A DNA stretch of 64,000 nucleotides from the NCBI GenBank assembly GCA_036924085.1, contig JAVGWX010000019.1, positions 4,729,641-4,793,640 of the forward strand, read 5' to 3'. This document shows positions 1-10,599 of the stretch, in pieces. Every line of letters starts with the position of its first letter. Position 1 is the stretch's first letter. The notes beneath the pieces are model-generated. The model searched no databases. It saw only the letters and a program-made list of their open reading frames with translations, and was not told where the DNA came from. A program made the position numbers and the translations under genes. This stretch comes from Ariolimax columbianus (taxonomy: Eukaryota; Mollusca; Gastropoda; Stylommatophora; Arionidae).

Positions 1-262
1 AGATTCATCAACTTTAGTGGAGACAGATTCATCAACTTTAGTGGAGACAGATTCATCAACTTTAGTGGAGACAGATTCATCAACTGTAGTGGAGACAGAT
101 TCATCAACTTTAGTGGAGACAGATTCATCAACTTTAGTGGAGACAGATTCATCAACTGTAGAGGAGACAGATTCATCAACTTTAGTGGAGACAGATTCAT
201 CAACTTTAGTGGAGACAGATTCATCAACTTTAGTGGAGACAGATTTATCAACTTTAATGAAG
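1..262. repeat. 24-bp minisatellite, cut by the window edge
   Basis: About eleven copies of a 24-bp unit (GATTCATCAACTTTAGTGGA plus GACA) run from the first base. The unit is a multiple of three, so it stays open as repeated TDSSTLVE, but nothing else in the frame looks like a gene. The array may continue left of the window. Confidence 0.9.
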
Positions 263-299
263 ACATGTAGACCAGCTACCATTGAGATGTGTTCTGCAT

Positions 300-1540
300 A
301 AGGAACTGAAATGTTATAAGGAGGGGGTAAAAGGTTACTAGGTCAAGGTGAGGGCAGGGTCATGCCTGATAAAGGTTACTAGGTCAAGGTGAGGCTAGGG
401 TCTTGTCTGCTAAAGGACAAGATGCCATACTGTAAACTCTAATACAGTTAAGTCAAAAACAATCTCGTTGAATTCTGAAACAATGAAGCATATAATATCC
501 ATGGCTTACTGCGTAAGAGTGATCATAGTTTACCATGTGCTAGTAATAATGTTTCAGAATGTTACAATAACCATGTGCTAGTAATAATGTTTCAGAATGT
601 TACAATAATCATGTCTGGATTATGTGAGAATAATCATGTTTTACCATAATAATAATCATGTTTTACCATAGTATTAATCAGGTTTTACCATAATAATAAT
701 CATGTTTTACCATGTGTTAATCCTGTGCTCTTTTATTGGGTAGGAAATAATGGTCTCGCTATAATCTACTAAGCATGTTGTAAAAAGTTACTAATGAGGG
801 CTGTTGATGGGGTTTGTAACCTCATCATGTAAAATAAAACAGAAACCACTACCCCAACCCAGGCATGTACACACATTCTATGATTGAGATTTCCGAAAAA
901 AGACCAAATAAATGTTGTCTTCTTGTCTACTCTGAATTTCAAATGAAACTGCTTGTATTGAAATTATTTATATGTACTTTTGTAGTGGTTTCTATAGCAA
1001 TACATTTCCCACGATGAAGCTGCTAGCCCCATGCAGTCTTCTTCAGTCATCATTTATACCATAACTAGGAAGGATAAAGAAGTTTTATTTGTTATCTCCC
1101 CTAGTTCAATGAATGACAGCTGAAAATGTCCAGATAATTCCATATACACAGTTCATTCAGTTTACAAAAAGACATACAATAACATAGGGCAACAAAAGGT
1201 AACTAACAACTCCTATTACTAATTAAGTCTAATAAATAAGCTCATTTAACTAAATACACATCTTTGTACATTTGTAACTTCAAAGAGAATCGGCACATTT
1301 GAATCTTATTGGGACTATTTCTCCCCTGTGAGCTGTCGAAACCCGAAAAGGAGGCAAGATTAGCAAAACTGTAGCCTGCAAGGCACGTCATAGGAGATGA
1401 CTAAAGAGGCTTGGTCATGGGGAAAATGGAAATGGCCTCTACACTTCAAGGTAGAAGAGTAGCGATTACGTTCAGATAGGGAATGTATAGTTCTGCCCAC
1501 ATTTTAGAAAAAACTTTCATAATTTTCCATAGCAGACTCT
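300..1540. other. Intergenic A/T-rich DNA with short imperfect repeats
   Basis: Two copies of a 55-60 bp segment with GGTTACTAGGTCAAGGTGAG lie at 320-420. Short repeats of ATAATCATGTTTTACCAT lie at 600-715. I recognise no gene or mobile element in the rest. Confidence 0.5.
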
Positions 1541-2010
1541 AAACAGTTTAACAAAATAATGAACTAAACAGCTTTCCACCTCAAACAGTTTATCAAAATA
1601 ATAAATTAACAACTTTTTTCACCTCAAACTTTAAATAGTTTAACAAAAGTGTGCACTAAACAATTTATCACCTTAAACTCTAAACAGTTTAACAAAAGAA
1701 TGCACAACACAATTTTCCCCCTCAAACTCTAAACAGTTTAACAAAAGAATGCACAACACAATTTTCCCCCTCAAACTCTAAACACTTTAACAAAAGAATG
1801 CACAACACAATTTTCCCCCTCAAACTCTAAACACTTTAACAAAAGAATGCACAACACAATTTTCCCCCTCAAACTCTAAACACTTTAACAAAAGAATGCA
1901 CAACACAATTTTCCCCCTCAAACTCTAAACACTTTAACAAAAGAATGCACAACACAATTTTCCCCCTCAAACTCTAAACACTTTAACAAAAGAATGCACA
2001 ACACAATTTT
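1540..2010. repeat. 49-bp minisatellite
   Basis: The unit contains GCACAACACAATTTTCCCCC and TCAAACTCTAAACACTTTAA. The spacing of GCACAACAC is 49 bp (1702, 1751 and onward). The last six copies are almost identical; the left-hand copies are more diverged. Confidence 0.9.
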
Positions 2011-2700
2011 CAACCTGTGTTTCTGAACGTTAGAGCTGAAGAATAAACTAAAGATGTTGCAGTAATATGATGGCAACAACTAGCTTTTCTCAAATAAAAA
2101 TCAGGAGACATATAATGCAAACAAAATAAAAGGCGAAGAAGAAATCAGGTAATGTTTGTTCTTGTGATCTTGTCAGTAGCACCCCACTTATACCATAGAT
2201 TGGGGACCAGATCCCCATCACTAAACTAATTTCATCCAAAAACAAACCAAAATCTTTTGTTAGTATTTGAGAAGTGAATAACAATAATAGATACCAAGTA
2301 AGAAAAAGATCTTAGCAAGTCATGACTTGGAATATAAGCCATTTGAGTGAGTCATGACTTGGAATATAAGAGATTTGCATGAGATGGGCTGGTGAGATGG
2401 AATTTGGACTTCAAGGCCAGAGAAATTATTTATGTTTTGATCAGGGAAGAGGTCACGGATCTGGATTATATGTGGATACTTAATACGTCTGATTCTCACT
2501 GGCATCATAGAAGAAAAATTACTGTGGTGATTACTCCAAAAACTAATTATATCCAATTTTCCCTTCCACATTAATGACATTTAGTACTCTATACTAATAT
2601 CTATTTTTAATATGAATACTTCATGCTATAGGTAATTTAATTATGTGTCTTTAAATCATAATTTTAGCTAAATTTGTTTAATATCAGTGAATATGATTTT
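2010..2700. other. Unassigned stretch
   Basis: Only short open frames occur here, for example a hydrophobic 64-residue minus frame at 2090-2284. A direct duplication of GAGTCATGACTTGGAATATA is visible around 2320-2365. No gene can be supported. Confidence 0.4.
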
Positions 2701-2705
2701 TAAAC

Positions 2706-2945
2706 CCAGTGGTCTCTAGGTACGTTGTTCGCCTTGGGTGCTGGAGGTCGCTGGTTCAAATCATGGTGGAGTTTTTTCACAAGGATCATCCAGTAAAAAT
2801 TTCCCCTAATCTTTGAGTAGTGAGATCAGATACCCGTGTGCAATGGCAAGCACATTAAAAATCCCCTGGCAGTGTAAAATCTAAAAGAGTAGGCTTAACA
2901 GCCGCTGCTCGAGTCTAATTCAAGTTAAAGGTTAAAATTATCCTA
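2706..2945 (+). mobile_element. SINE family S1, 3'-truncated copy
   Basis: It aligns by eye with copies at 29480 and 47440. Shared features are the head AGTGGTCTCTAGGTA, a GGTCGCTGGTTCAAATC B-box-like motif, then TAGTGAGATC, ATTAAAAATCCCCTGGCAG and AAAAGAGTAGGCTTAAC. The head and B-box point to a tRNA-derived pol III origin. The 3' tail present in the 47440 copy is missing. Confidence 0.75.
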
Positions 2946-2999
2946 GGGATTCTCACCTGACAGAGAATATGTTGCAAAAAGGGGACTGTTTGGGAATTA

Positions 3000-3398
3000 C
3001 ATCAAGTTTTGGTTATGTAGTTAGCGGAGCAGCCTGACAGGCTGTGGGTCTACCTTGCTCTTACACTTCCATCACCACCAGTTCCAAAAATAGACGATTG
3101 TATATTCCAGATGCTACCAACTATTAGATACTGGGATTGACCTGGCAAGTCACCAAGGGATTTCGCTTGTCAAAAAATACGAAACAAAGGAGGTCACACC
3201 TCCCAATGACATCTAACGTCACAAGTGAACTGAAGACAGATGATTTAAAAAAAAAGATATTTGACATAAATGGCTTTGGCACTTGCCCTGGACGGTAAAC
3301 CATCATTTACCAGACTGTAACCTTATGTAGTGTTGATAATATTTTAATCTGACAATTTTGTTAATCCCACTTGAGGTGCAATCTTCACACACCAAGAC
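3000..3398. other. Probable 3' flank or 3' UTR of the host gene
   Basis: Directly downstream (minus strand) of the stop codon at 3399. It contains a segment around 3015-3060 (CTGACAGGCTGTGGGTCTA) that recurs in inverted orientation near 5330. I see no AATAAA close to the stop on the minus strand. Confidence 0.35.
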
Positions 3399-3686
3399 TC
3401 AGTAGTAACCTTCTCTGTTGGTAGAATGTGTGTTCCTCCTTATGACGGCTTCATTAATTTTATCCTCTTCATAACGCTGTCTCAACTTGTCCAAATCTAA
3501 AATATCCATTTCCTTGTTGTTTTTCCAGACCTGCCTCGGTGAAATGTTTTTCTGGCCTCCGGATGATGAATCATGTTTGTGGTGCTTTGCGATTGGTGAT
3601 TTCTCTGATGCCAGTTCGTAGTTGTTGAATTCATTGGCTTGTATCTTAACAGCAGGCTTGGGCACAGACTTTGCATACTCTATGGC
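3399..3686 (-). CDS. Host gene, terminal coding exon (exon 8 of 8), with stop
   Basis: This 288-bp exon has 95 codons plus TGA (3399-3401). The acceptor is ACTTTCTATATTCCAG, phase 0. The peptide begins AIEYAKSVPKPAVK, a motif of the type (A/S)xxYAKxIPKP that follows a YA.QI helix in JHY-like proteins. A Lys/His/Ser linker and NISPRQVWKNNKEMDILDL come next, then the charged helix DKLRQRYEEDKINEAVIRR near the C-terminus. The eight exons together encode 702 residues, compatible with a long ciliary scaffold-type protein. I see no convincing nearby poly(A) signal; the 3' UTR presumably extends into 3000-3398. Confidence 0.8.
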   Translation of the reverse strand, partial: AIEYAKSVPKPAVKIQANEFNNYELASEKSPIAKHHKHDSSSGGQKNISPRQVWKNNKEMDILDLDKLRQRYEEDKINEAVIRRNTHSTNREGYY

Positions 3687-3855
3687 CTGGAATATAGAAA
3701 GTTGTGTGTTAGTAAGTTTATGGCATCTCACCCTGCTTGGAAATCCTGAAAAATAACTATAGATAGGAATGGTTAGATCAGTGGGCCACATCCCAGACAG
3801 GCCAAATATATTTTAGACACCAAGCGAAACCAGATCCCCAGGACCCAGTCAAAAA

Positions 3856-4156
3856 ACTGAAATGAAGCGACCAGAGTTTGATCTTCAAGCTGAGAACAAG
3901 ACAATCCCCTCTCAACAAACATCTGAATAGATTAGACCCACTACGTGAACCAAACTGCACAGTCTGCCACAACCATGAGGAGTCAGTCGAGCACCTCCTG
4001 ACTTTGTGCCGAGGGCTGGCCGATCTGGGGAACCTGTTGCTACCACCACACCCCACCATACACAACACACTCTACACATCCCTAAAACAATTGAGGAGGA
4101 CGTGTGCTTTTGTCCAGGAGGCATTGGGCTGCCAAGAGCTGCCAGCTCACAGCTAA
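3856..4156 (+). pseudogene. Non-LTR retrotransposon C-terminal tail fragment
   Basis: The plus frame reads FKLRTRQSPLNKHLNRL, then CTVCHNHEESVEHLLTLC and ALGCQELPAHS before a stop. The pattern FxLRTxxxxLNxH...CxxC...ExxEHLLxxC is the zinc-knuckle-like tail that follows the RNase H domain in Jockey/R1-type retrotransposons. Only this end is present; no RT core precedes it. It lies in the last intron of the host gene, antisense to it. Confidence 0.7.
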
Positions 4157-4239
4157 GGGGATTACATTGACATCATCATCCTCATCCCCATCATAACATC
4201 TCACAACCTACATGGACACAAACAACACAGATATCAACT

Positions 4240-4860
4240 TGTGCAAGTTAGCCTTCCTAAGTGCATGTCCTATCCAGCCCCATTTTCTTCTTTTAATTTG
4301 TTGTCCCAGTGGCTGTTGTTGGCCGCTTACTCACAGATTTTTATTCCTCACCATGTCCTGCCACTTTATGGCCATACCCTTTACAGGCATCTGTTAATGA
4401 AGCACTAGAGGCTTTGTTGTATTGCCTTGGTCGTTCTCAATGTTTCGGCGTCATACAACAGCACTGGCTCCATACAACAGCACCGGCGTCATACAACAGC
4501 ACTGGCTCCATACAACAGCACCGGCGTCATGGAACAGCACTGGCTCCATACAACAGCACTAGCTCCATACAACACCACTGGCTCCATACAACACCACTTG
4601 TTCCATACAACACCACTTGTTCCATACAACACCACTTGTTCCATACAACACCACTTGTTCCATACAACACCACTTGTTCCATACAACACCACTTGTTCCA
4701 TACAACACCACTTGTTCCATACAACACCACTTGTTCCATACAACACCACTTGTTCCATACAACACCACTTGTTCCATACAACACCACTTGTTCCATACAA
4801 CACCACTGGCTCTATACAACACCACTTGTTCCATGGAACAGCACTGACGGGATGCTAGCA
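4240..4860 (-). pseudogene. RT C-terminal fragment interrupted by a 19-bp array
   Basis: On the minus strand, 4410-4480 reads EPVLLYDAETLRTTKAIQQS, the 'VLLYGAETWRTTKA' segment of APE-type non-LTR reverse transcriptases. About 4255-4325 reads QQPLGQQIKRRKWGWIGHA, the downstream 'IKRRKWGWIGH' segment. The stretch between is decayed (stops and frame changes). The 19-bp array at 4440-4850 sits exactly at the VLLYG motif. Confidence 0.65.
4440..4850. repeat. 19-bp minisatellite seeded in an RT fragment
   Basis: About twenty copies of CCATACAACACCACTTGTT, with diverged copies at the left end (CATACAACAGCACTGGCTC). The left edge runs straight into the RT codons for VLLYD. On the minus strand the unit reads VVLYGTS, close to the RT motif VVLLYGAE. 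Confidence 0.92.
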
Positions 4861-4979
4861 TTGAACATACTAACTGCTGCAGTATACTGCTGTACACAAT
4901 TTCGTACAAGTTTCAACCATAAAAAAAAACAGTTTATTAAAAAATGGTGTAAATATACATTTAAAACAAATCCTTGGTG

Positions 4980-5885
4980 ACTGGGAGGCCATTTTTAATG
5001 AACGGTGTTTCCTAAAACAAGCATTCAAATCAGCTGATGATACAATTCAAGCTCAGCTATGTCTTACAGTCCTGAAAAATAGGTGGGACGTTTCCCTTCA
5101 AGAAATCAGTAGCTGACATTATGTAGCCTGCTTCTTAGATCTTAGTCGACCTGGTGTGGATGCACGTGTGCAGGTCTCAGCTCTGTCCTGAGCTGGATGT
5201 AGCGGGGAGAAGGATTTCCTGCTTAGCGAGCTAGACTCGATATTACTCCACTGCGTTGGGACAAGTGCCGCGGAGGGTGGTTAACCTATGTGCAAATCCA
5301 ACTTAATAGACTAAAGAACTGGAGCAAAATAGACCCGCAGCCTGTCAGGCACCATATATGCTGCTCTTAACAAACTACCTAACCATGGCCGGTGTTATCA
5401 CACAGTTATTCCCCTCTTACGATATGCTCTTTGTGGGGCAGTGGTGCTATTCTTGTCCTTGTCATACACTAAGACCACGCCAGACTACTCAGGATTTGTG
5501 CAGAATGAAGAGATTGTAGCCTGCTTAAGCTACACATTTCCTGAGATCTCTATTTATGAATAATATTTGTGGAAGTCTGTATGTGGTACAGTTTGACATA
5601 ACTACGTGTTAGGACCTGAACCTTCTGCACAGGGCATTCCTTACCCACCCACCCACCCTCCCTCAAAGTTTATATTGATCTATGATTTCATAATTTTGGT
5701 TTAAATCTGGCACAAGTCGACATGCATGACACAAACATACATATCAATTTCATCTGGAGATAGACAGACATGGAAGCAGGATTGCAGATCAATGTGTGTT
5801 CACTTTACTTTACTTTACAATTATAAAGATTAATGGTCAGATAAACTAAAAGATTAATGGGCATGTAATCATAAAAATTAACTAC
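4980..5885. other. Unassigned stretch in the last intron
   Basis: No long open frame and no recognised element. A diverged repeat segment around 5330-5400 matches 3015-3060 in inverted orientation. A short CCCACCCACCC run lies at 5647. Confidence 0.4.
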
Positions 5886-5889
5886 ACCA

Positions 5890-7345
5890 TGGTCGGTCCT
5901 AAATCCAGATGAGAAAGGAGGAAGGTTGAGCTTAGGGCCAGCTACCCCACCTCGTCAAAAAACAATTGCTACAAAAACGACAACCAAAATAAACCAATAG
6001 CCGTCCTTGAAGAGAATGGTCCCACGGCTCAGCCAAACCCAAAAGGAAGCTGGACTGCCGACTACCTTTCTTTCGACAAGAAAGCCTTCTAGACTCTGCA
6101 CCTGGAATGTTAGAATCATGTGGGAGGAGGGGGAAGATAGCACAGATTGCAAAAGAGAGGGAGCGATATGGCATTAGTATCCTTGGGCTGAATGAGACTA
6201 GATGAACTCAGTCAGGAACAGGGGACTCTGTGATATACTTAGGAAATGAGGAAGAGAAAAACGCACGACACACAGAGGGAGTGGCCTTAATGCTCTCAGC
6301 GGAGGCCCAAAGTACGCTCAGACTGGAGAGCAGCTGGATCACAACTGTTGGAACAAAGAACAAGAAGGTTAAATATAATTCAGGGATATGCCCCAACAAA
6401 GAACAAGAAGGTTAAACTAAATATAATTCAGGGATATGCCCCAACAAAGAACAAGAAGGTTAAACTAAATATAATTCAGGGATATTACCCAACAAAGAAA
6501 AAGAAGGTTAAACTAAATATAATTTTGGGATATTACCCAACAAAGAACAAGAAGGTTAAACTAAATATAATTCAGGGATATTACCCAACAAAGAAAAAGA
6601 AGGTTAAACTAAATATAATTCCGGGATATTACCCAACAAAGAAAAAGAAGGTTAAACTAAATATAATTCCGGGATATTACCCAACAAAGAACAAGAAGGT
6701 TAAACTAAATATAATTCAGGGATATGCCCCAACAAAGAACAAGAAGGTTAAACTAAATATAATTCAGGGATATGCCCCAACAAAGAACAAGAAGGTTAAA
6801 CTAAATATAATTCAGGGATATGCCCCAACAAAGAACAAGAAGGTTAAACTAAATATAATTCAGGGATATGCCCCAACAAAGAACAAGAAGGTTAAACTAA
6901 ATATAATTCAGGGATATGCCTCAACAAATGAAAAGGAAATAACAGTTAAAGAGGTTTTCTACAGCAGATTACAGCAACTAGTGGAGGAAACATGGAGGAG
7001 TGATATAACCATAATAATGAAGACTTCAACACAAAAATAGGACATGATAACATGGTATATGAGGAGATTATGGGGAGGGAGGGATTAGGGGTCCTTAACG
7101 AAAACGGAGAGTGGTTACAAGATTTTTGTGCAGGAAAGAAATTGGTCATAGTAGGAAGTATGTTTGAACACAGAGCCATTCATAAGGCAACATGGCTATC
7201 CCCAGACCAGAAAATGAAGAATCAGATTGACCACATCTGTGGAAACTCCAAATTTAGACGATCATTATGAGATGTCAGGGTCTACAGGGGGGCAGATGTG
7301 GCCTCAGATCACTTTTTAGTGATTGCGAAGGTACAATTGAAGTTA
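5890..7345 (+). pseudogene. APE endonuclease domain of a non-LTR retrotransposon, with in-frame tandem array
   Basis: The plus strand encodes decayed pieces of an apurinic-endonuclease-like domain. These are SRLCTWNVRIMWEEG (about 6090), GISILGLNETR (about 6172), GVALMLSAEAQSTLR (6280), NIIQGYAPT (6370-6925, repeated), EVFYSRLQQLVEET (6945), FCAGKKLVIVGSMFEHRAIH and ATWLSPDQKMKNQIDHICG (7120-7245), and DVRVYRGADVASDHFLVIAK (7275-7330). This order (TWNVR, NETR, QGYAPT, QIDHI, SDH) is the APE catalytic series of RTE/craniofacial-type elements. In the intact family the LINE product would nick the genomic target. The expected GDFNA motif is degraded (IIMKTST). No RT follows; the element is broken after 7345. 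Confidence 0.82.
6345..6925. repeat. 48-bp (16-codon) in-frame array inside the APE domain
   Basis: About twelve copies of a 48-bp unit encoding KNKKVKLNIIQGYAPT, with variants Y/A, K/N and Q/P/L. All copies remain open, giving a 230-residue frame at 6348-7040. The array expands the segment just around the conserved QGYAPT motif. Confidence 0.93.
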
Positions 7346-7424
7346 AGGATAAACAGAACGATGCAAGTCAGCAGGTTACGGTGCTGTGTACAATACCTGA
7401 AAAAGATGATAATAAAGACAAGTA

Positions 7425-7500
7425 GCTTATAACACTCAGGATATAACACTTATAACACTCAGGATATAACACTTATAACACTCAGGATATAACACTTTTT
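7425..7500. repeat. Short tandem repeat next to exon 7
   Basis: Three to four copies of ATAACACTCAGGATATAACA, 23-24 bp apart, end about 27 bp beyond the exon 7 donor. Confidence 0.8.
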
Positions 7501-7526
7501 TAATGTTGAAAGCTGAAATGTCTCAC

Positions 7527-7661
7527 CAGTTTTCTTCTACTGATAATGTCATTATCTTCATTTGGTCTGGGAAACGAGGAGAGTCTTCTGTTTGACAGCT
7601 CATTCTTATTTTTATCCATTATTGTCTTGGCATAATCATTCTGCCTCGCCACCTTCTCTCT
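7527..7661 (-). CDS. Host gene, exon 7 of 8 seen
   Basis: This 135-bp exon has 45 codons in phase 0. The acceptor is GTCATTCCCAG and the donor CTG/GTGAGA. The peptide REKVARQNDYAKTIMDKNKN continues the helix begun by AVRER in exon 6. The remainder (ELSNRRLSSFPRPNEDNDII, SRRKL) is basic. The 3' splice site is followed by AGAG, so alternative use of the downstream AGs could remove one or two codons at the REREK junction. Confidence in the exon is good because of the splice sites, the frame, and the heptad-like continuation across the junction. Confidence 0.75.
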
Positions 7662-7789
7662 CTGGGAATGACATTGCCACGTACAAATGAGACATCCATG
7701 CAAATATCAAGACGCATAATTTAACGGCGTATAAAACATATTGTAGACATGAAGATTTGTGCACGTAAGGGGACACAATTAAACATGCA

Positions 7790-8451
7790 GAGGACACATA
7801 AAGAAAATGGAAGCCATACAGTCCTGCTTACAGATGCTCTGGCCGTAGTCACAGCGCTAAAAAGCCAGAAAAACACTGAGCTTAGTGACTTAAGAGCAGC
7901 ACTCTGTCAACTGTGCCAGCAGTCCGCACCAAAAATGGTAGTGGTACAGTGGGTCCCATCACACTGCAAACATCCAAGGCAACGAGGAGGCAGACAGACT
8001 GGCAAAAGAAGGTGCAAGACTACCACAAACAGATACTAGTATGACGTACGAAGAGTCAAAATGGCTTATTAAAGCCAGATTCATGACCAAATGGGAAACC
8101 GAATATACTGGTTACACCAAAAACGATGCCTATTACCAGTTGAACAGAAGAGAGCAGGTCGTTGTCTTCAGACTTCGCACTGGCCACAATAGACTGAGAT
8201 ACCACCTATTCAACAAATTGAAGATAGGTGGTACCGACGAATGCCCGTGCGGTACCGGTAAAATGACCGCTGAACATCTGCTGCAGAACTGCCCGACATA
8301 CGAGGATCAGAGAGAGCAGATGTGGCCATCACCAGAGGAACTGCAAGACAAGCTCTATGGCAGTGTCTACAGCCTCAGGATAACCGCCGCTTTTTTAGAA
8401 AAAATAATGGTTACTGTCTGACTGCGTACGATGAAGAAGAAGAAGAAGAAA
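7790..8451 (+). pseudogene. 5'-truncated Jockey-like element: RNase H and tail
   Basis: It matches the 3' quarter of the element at 13160-15880, in the opposite orientation. Frame 1 carries LLTDALAVVTALKSQKNTEL and VVVQWVPSHC (7815-7970). A one-base change near 7970 shifts frame, and the match resumes at 8041 with MTYEESKWLIKARF, FRLRTGHNRLRYHLFNKL, CPCGTGKMTAEHLLQNCP and EKIMVTV, then a stop at 8421. A CTGCGTACG motif and a GAA-rich tail follow. A dead copy with a 3' end identical in type to the longer element. Confidence 0.9.
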
Positions 8452-8574
8452 CATGCAGATAAAGATAATGCTATATACAACGTTTGTAGAATCTGTGATG
8501 CCAAGATAAAGCCTGAAGACAAAAAAACCTAAATAATAGAGTGTCATCAAAACATGTCGTACTGATTACTGGAA

Positions 8575-9245
8575 CAAATAATAATCATCTGGTTGATCAG
8601 TCCGGAGACTGGTTGTAAGGTTGTCTGAGTATGTCTCTCCTTTGACCCTATCATCTGGTTGATCAGTCGGGAGACTGGTTGTAAGGTTGTCTGAGTATGT
8701 CTCTCCTTTGACCCTATCATCTGGTTGATCAGTCCGGAGACTGATTGTAAGGTTGTCTGAGTATGTCTCTCCTTTGACCCTATCATCTGGTTGATCAGTC
8801 CACGACTGGTTGCAACGTTGTCTGAGTATGTCTCTCCTTTGACCCTATCATCTGGTTGATCAGTCCATGACTGGTTGCAACGTTGTCTGAGTATGTCTTT
8901 CCTTTGACCCTATCCTCTGGTTGATCAGTCCATGACTGGTTGCAAGGTTGTCTGAGTATGTCTCTCCTTTGACCCTATCATCTGGTTGATCAGTCCGGAG
9001 ACTGATTGTAAGGTTGTCTGAGTATGTCTCTCCTTTGACGCTATCCTCTGGTTGATCAGTCCATGACTGGTTGTAAGGTTGTCTGAGTATGTCTCTCCTT
9101 TGACCCTATCCTCTGGTTGATCAGTCCATGACTGGTTGTGAGGTTGTCTGAGTATGTCTCTCCTTTGACCCTATCCTCTGGTTGATCAGTCCATGACTGG
9201 TTGTGAGGTTGTCTGAGTATGTCTCTCCTTTTACCCTATCCTCTG
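8575..9245. repeat. 64-66-bp minisatellite
   Basis: About ten copies of a unit containing CTGGTTGATCAGTCC, GACTGGTTGTAAGGTTGTCT and GAGTATGTCTCTCCTTTGAC. Two length classes differ by CCGGAGACTGG versus CCATGACTGG. No seed sequence is recognised. Confidence 0.9.
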
Positions 9246-9384
9246 AAGTTCTATTCATTGCAGCCTAAGTTCATACTTTAATGTCCCTGCATGCCTGAAA
9301 TGTAAAGGTGAGTCTTGGTTTTCCTGGTCCTCTCTTCCCTTGAATCCTGCCCTCTAGTATCTTCTGTAGAAGACTTTTATGTCT

Positions 9385-9600
9385 CATATTAACTTAACTA
9401 ACTTAACATTGTTATACTGGTTTAGAAGACTCTAGAGAGTCTGTAAACAACCAGTTTCATTTACATTTTCTTGCTCTAAAAGCTATGTGAATCCAATCTA
9501 TTCTTAATTGCATTAATTGTTCTTGAACAAGACCAATGAGAAAATGGCTGAAAATGATCATATTTATTTTTTGAAAATGAAATATCAGAAAGTACTAACC
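9385..9600 (-). mobile_element. CR1/L2-like LINE 3' end
   Basis: Read on the minus strand, the sequence ends GGTTGTTTACAGACTCTCTA, GAGTCTTCTAAACCAGTATA and a GTTAAGTTAGTTAAG tail, matching copies at 22340 and 26028. The upstream part resembles the C-terminal coding end of those copies. Confidence 0.65.
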
Positions 9601-9649
9601 TACATCAAAGCAATGTCACAAATTCTGTTAACTTGAAAAATACCATAAA

Positions 9650-10260
9650 AACATCATCACTTCCTGGCTAAATGGGTAAGATACAAGAGACACTACAAAC
9701 TGATCACTTCCTGGCTACATCTACATGACTAAGAATGAAGAGACACTACAATCTGATTACTTCCTGGCTACATCTACATGACTAAGATGGAAGGAAGAGA
9801 CACTACAATCTGATCACATCCTGGCTACATCTACATGGTTAAGATGGAAGAGACCATACACACTGATCACTTCCTGGCTACATCTACATGGTTAAGATGG
9901 AAGAGACCATACAAACTGATCACTTCCTGGCTACATCTACATGGTTAAGATGGAAGAGACCATACAAACTGATCACATCCTGGCTACATCTACATGGTTA
10001 AGATGGAAGAGACCATACAAACTGATCACATCCTGGCTACATCTACATGGTTAAGATGGAAGAGACCATACAAACTCATCACATCCTAGGTACATGGTTA
10101 AGATAGAAGAGACACTACAATCTGATCACATCCTGGCTACATCTACATGGTTAAGATGGAAGAGACCATACAAACTGATCCCATCCTAGCTACATGGTTA
10201 AGATGGAAGAGACCATACAAACTGATCACTTCCTGGCTACATGCCTAAGATGGAAGAGAC
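9650..10260. repeat. About 53-bp minisatellite
   Basis: Ten to twelve imperfect copies of CTTCCTGGCTACATCTACAT, GGTTAAGATGGAAGAGACC and ATACAAACTGATCA. Some units lack part of the ACATCTACAT segment. The array abuts a GAA-tailed SINE fragment at 10262. Confidence 0.88.
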
Positions 10261-10261
10261 C

Positions 10262-10436
10262 CTCTCCTGCCAATGATGGATGTGTTGGACCGAAAGATGC
10301 AAATATCGTAATCAAGCTGTAAACTTACAACACAACGCATTCCATTCTTCAGACAACATCCTGCTACTTGCAAAGCCCTATTTAGGGCTTGTTAGCGGGA
10401 GATTGAGAATGAACGAAGAAGAAGAAAGAGACCTTA
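10262..10436 (+). mobile_element. GAA-tailed SINE-like element, 5'-truncated
   Basis: It matches the reverse complement of 22422-22772 from TGTTGGACCGAAAGATGCAA onward, through CAACGCATTCC, GCTACTTGC, an imperfect inverted repeat (AGCCCTATTTAGGGCT), GCGGGAGATTGAGAATGAAC and GAAGAAGAAG. Confidence 0.8.
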
Positions 10437-10599
10437 CACATGAAATAATTGACTAGTTACACTTTCGGCTTAGGTTTACAGACAAACAATTTTTATTTCA
10501 AGATAATCAAAATGGACTCAACCGAAAAGAAACTATGAACCATAGTTGGGGCACCTTACAAAATATTGATGGTCACAAATCAAATAAATTGGAGAAAAC

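Noticed and set aside
2090..2284. 64-residue hydrophobic minus frame as a small membrane protein
   Set aside because: Short, no splice or start support, and in A/T-rich DNA; could be chance.
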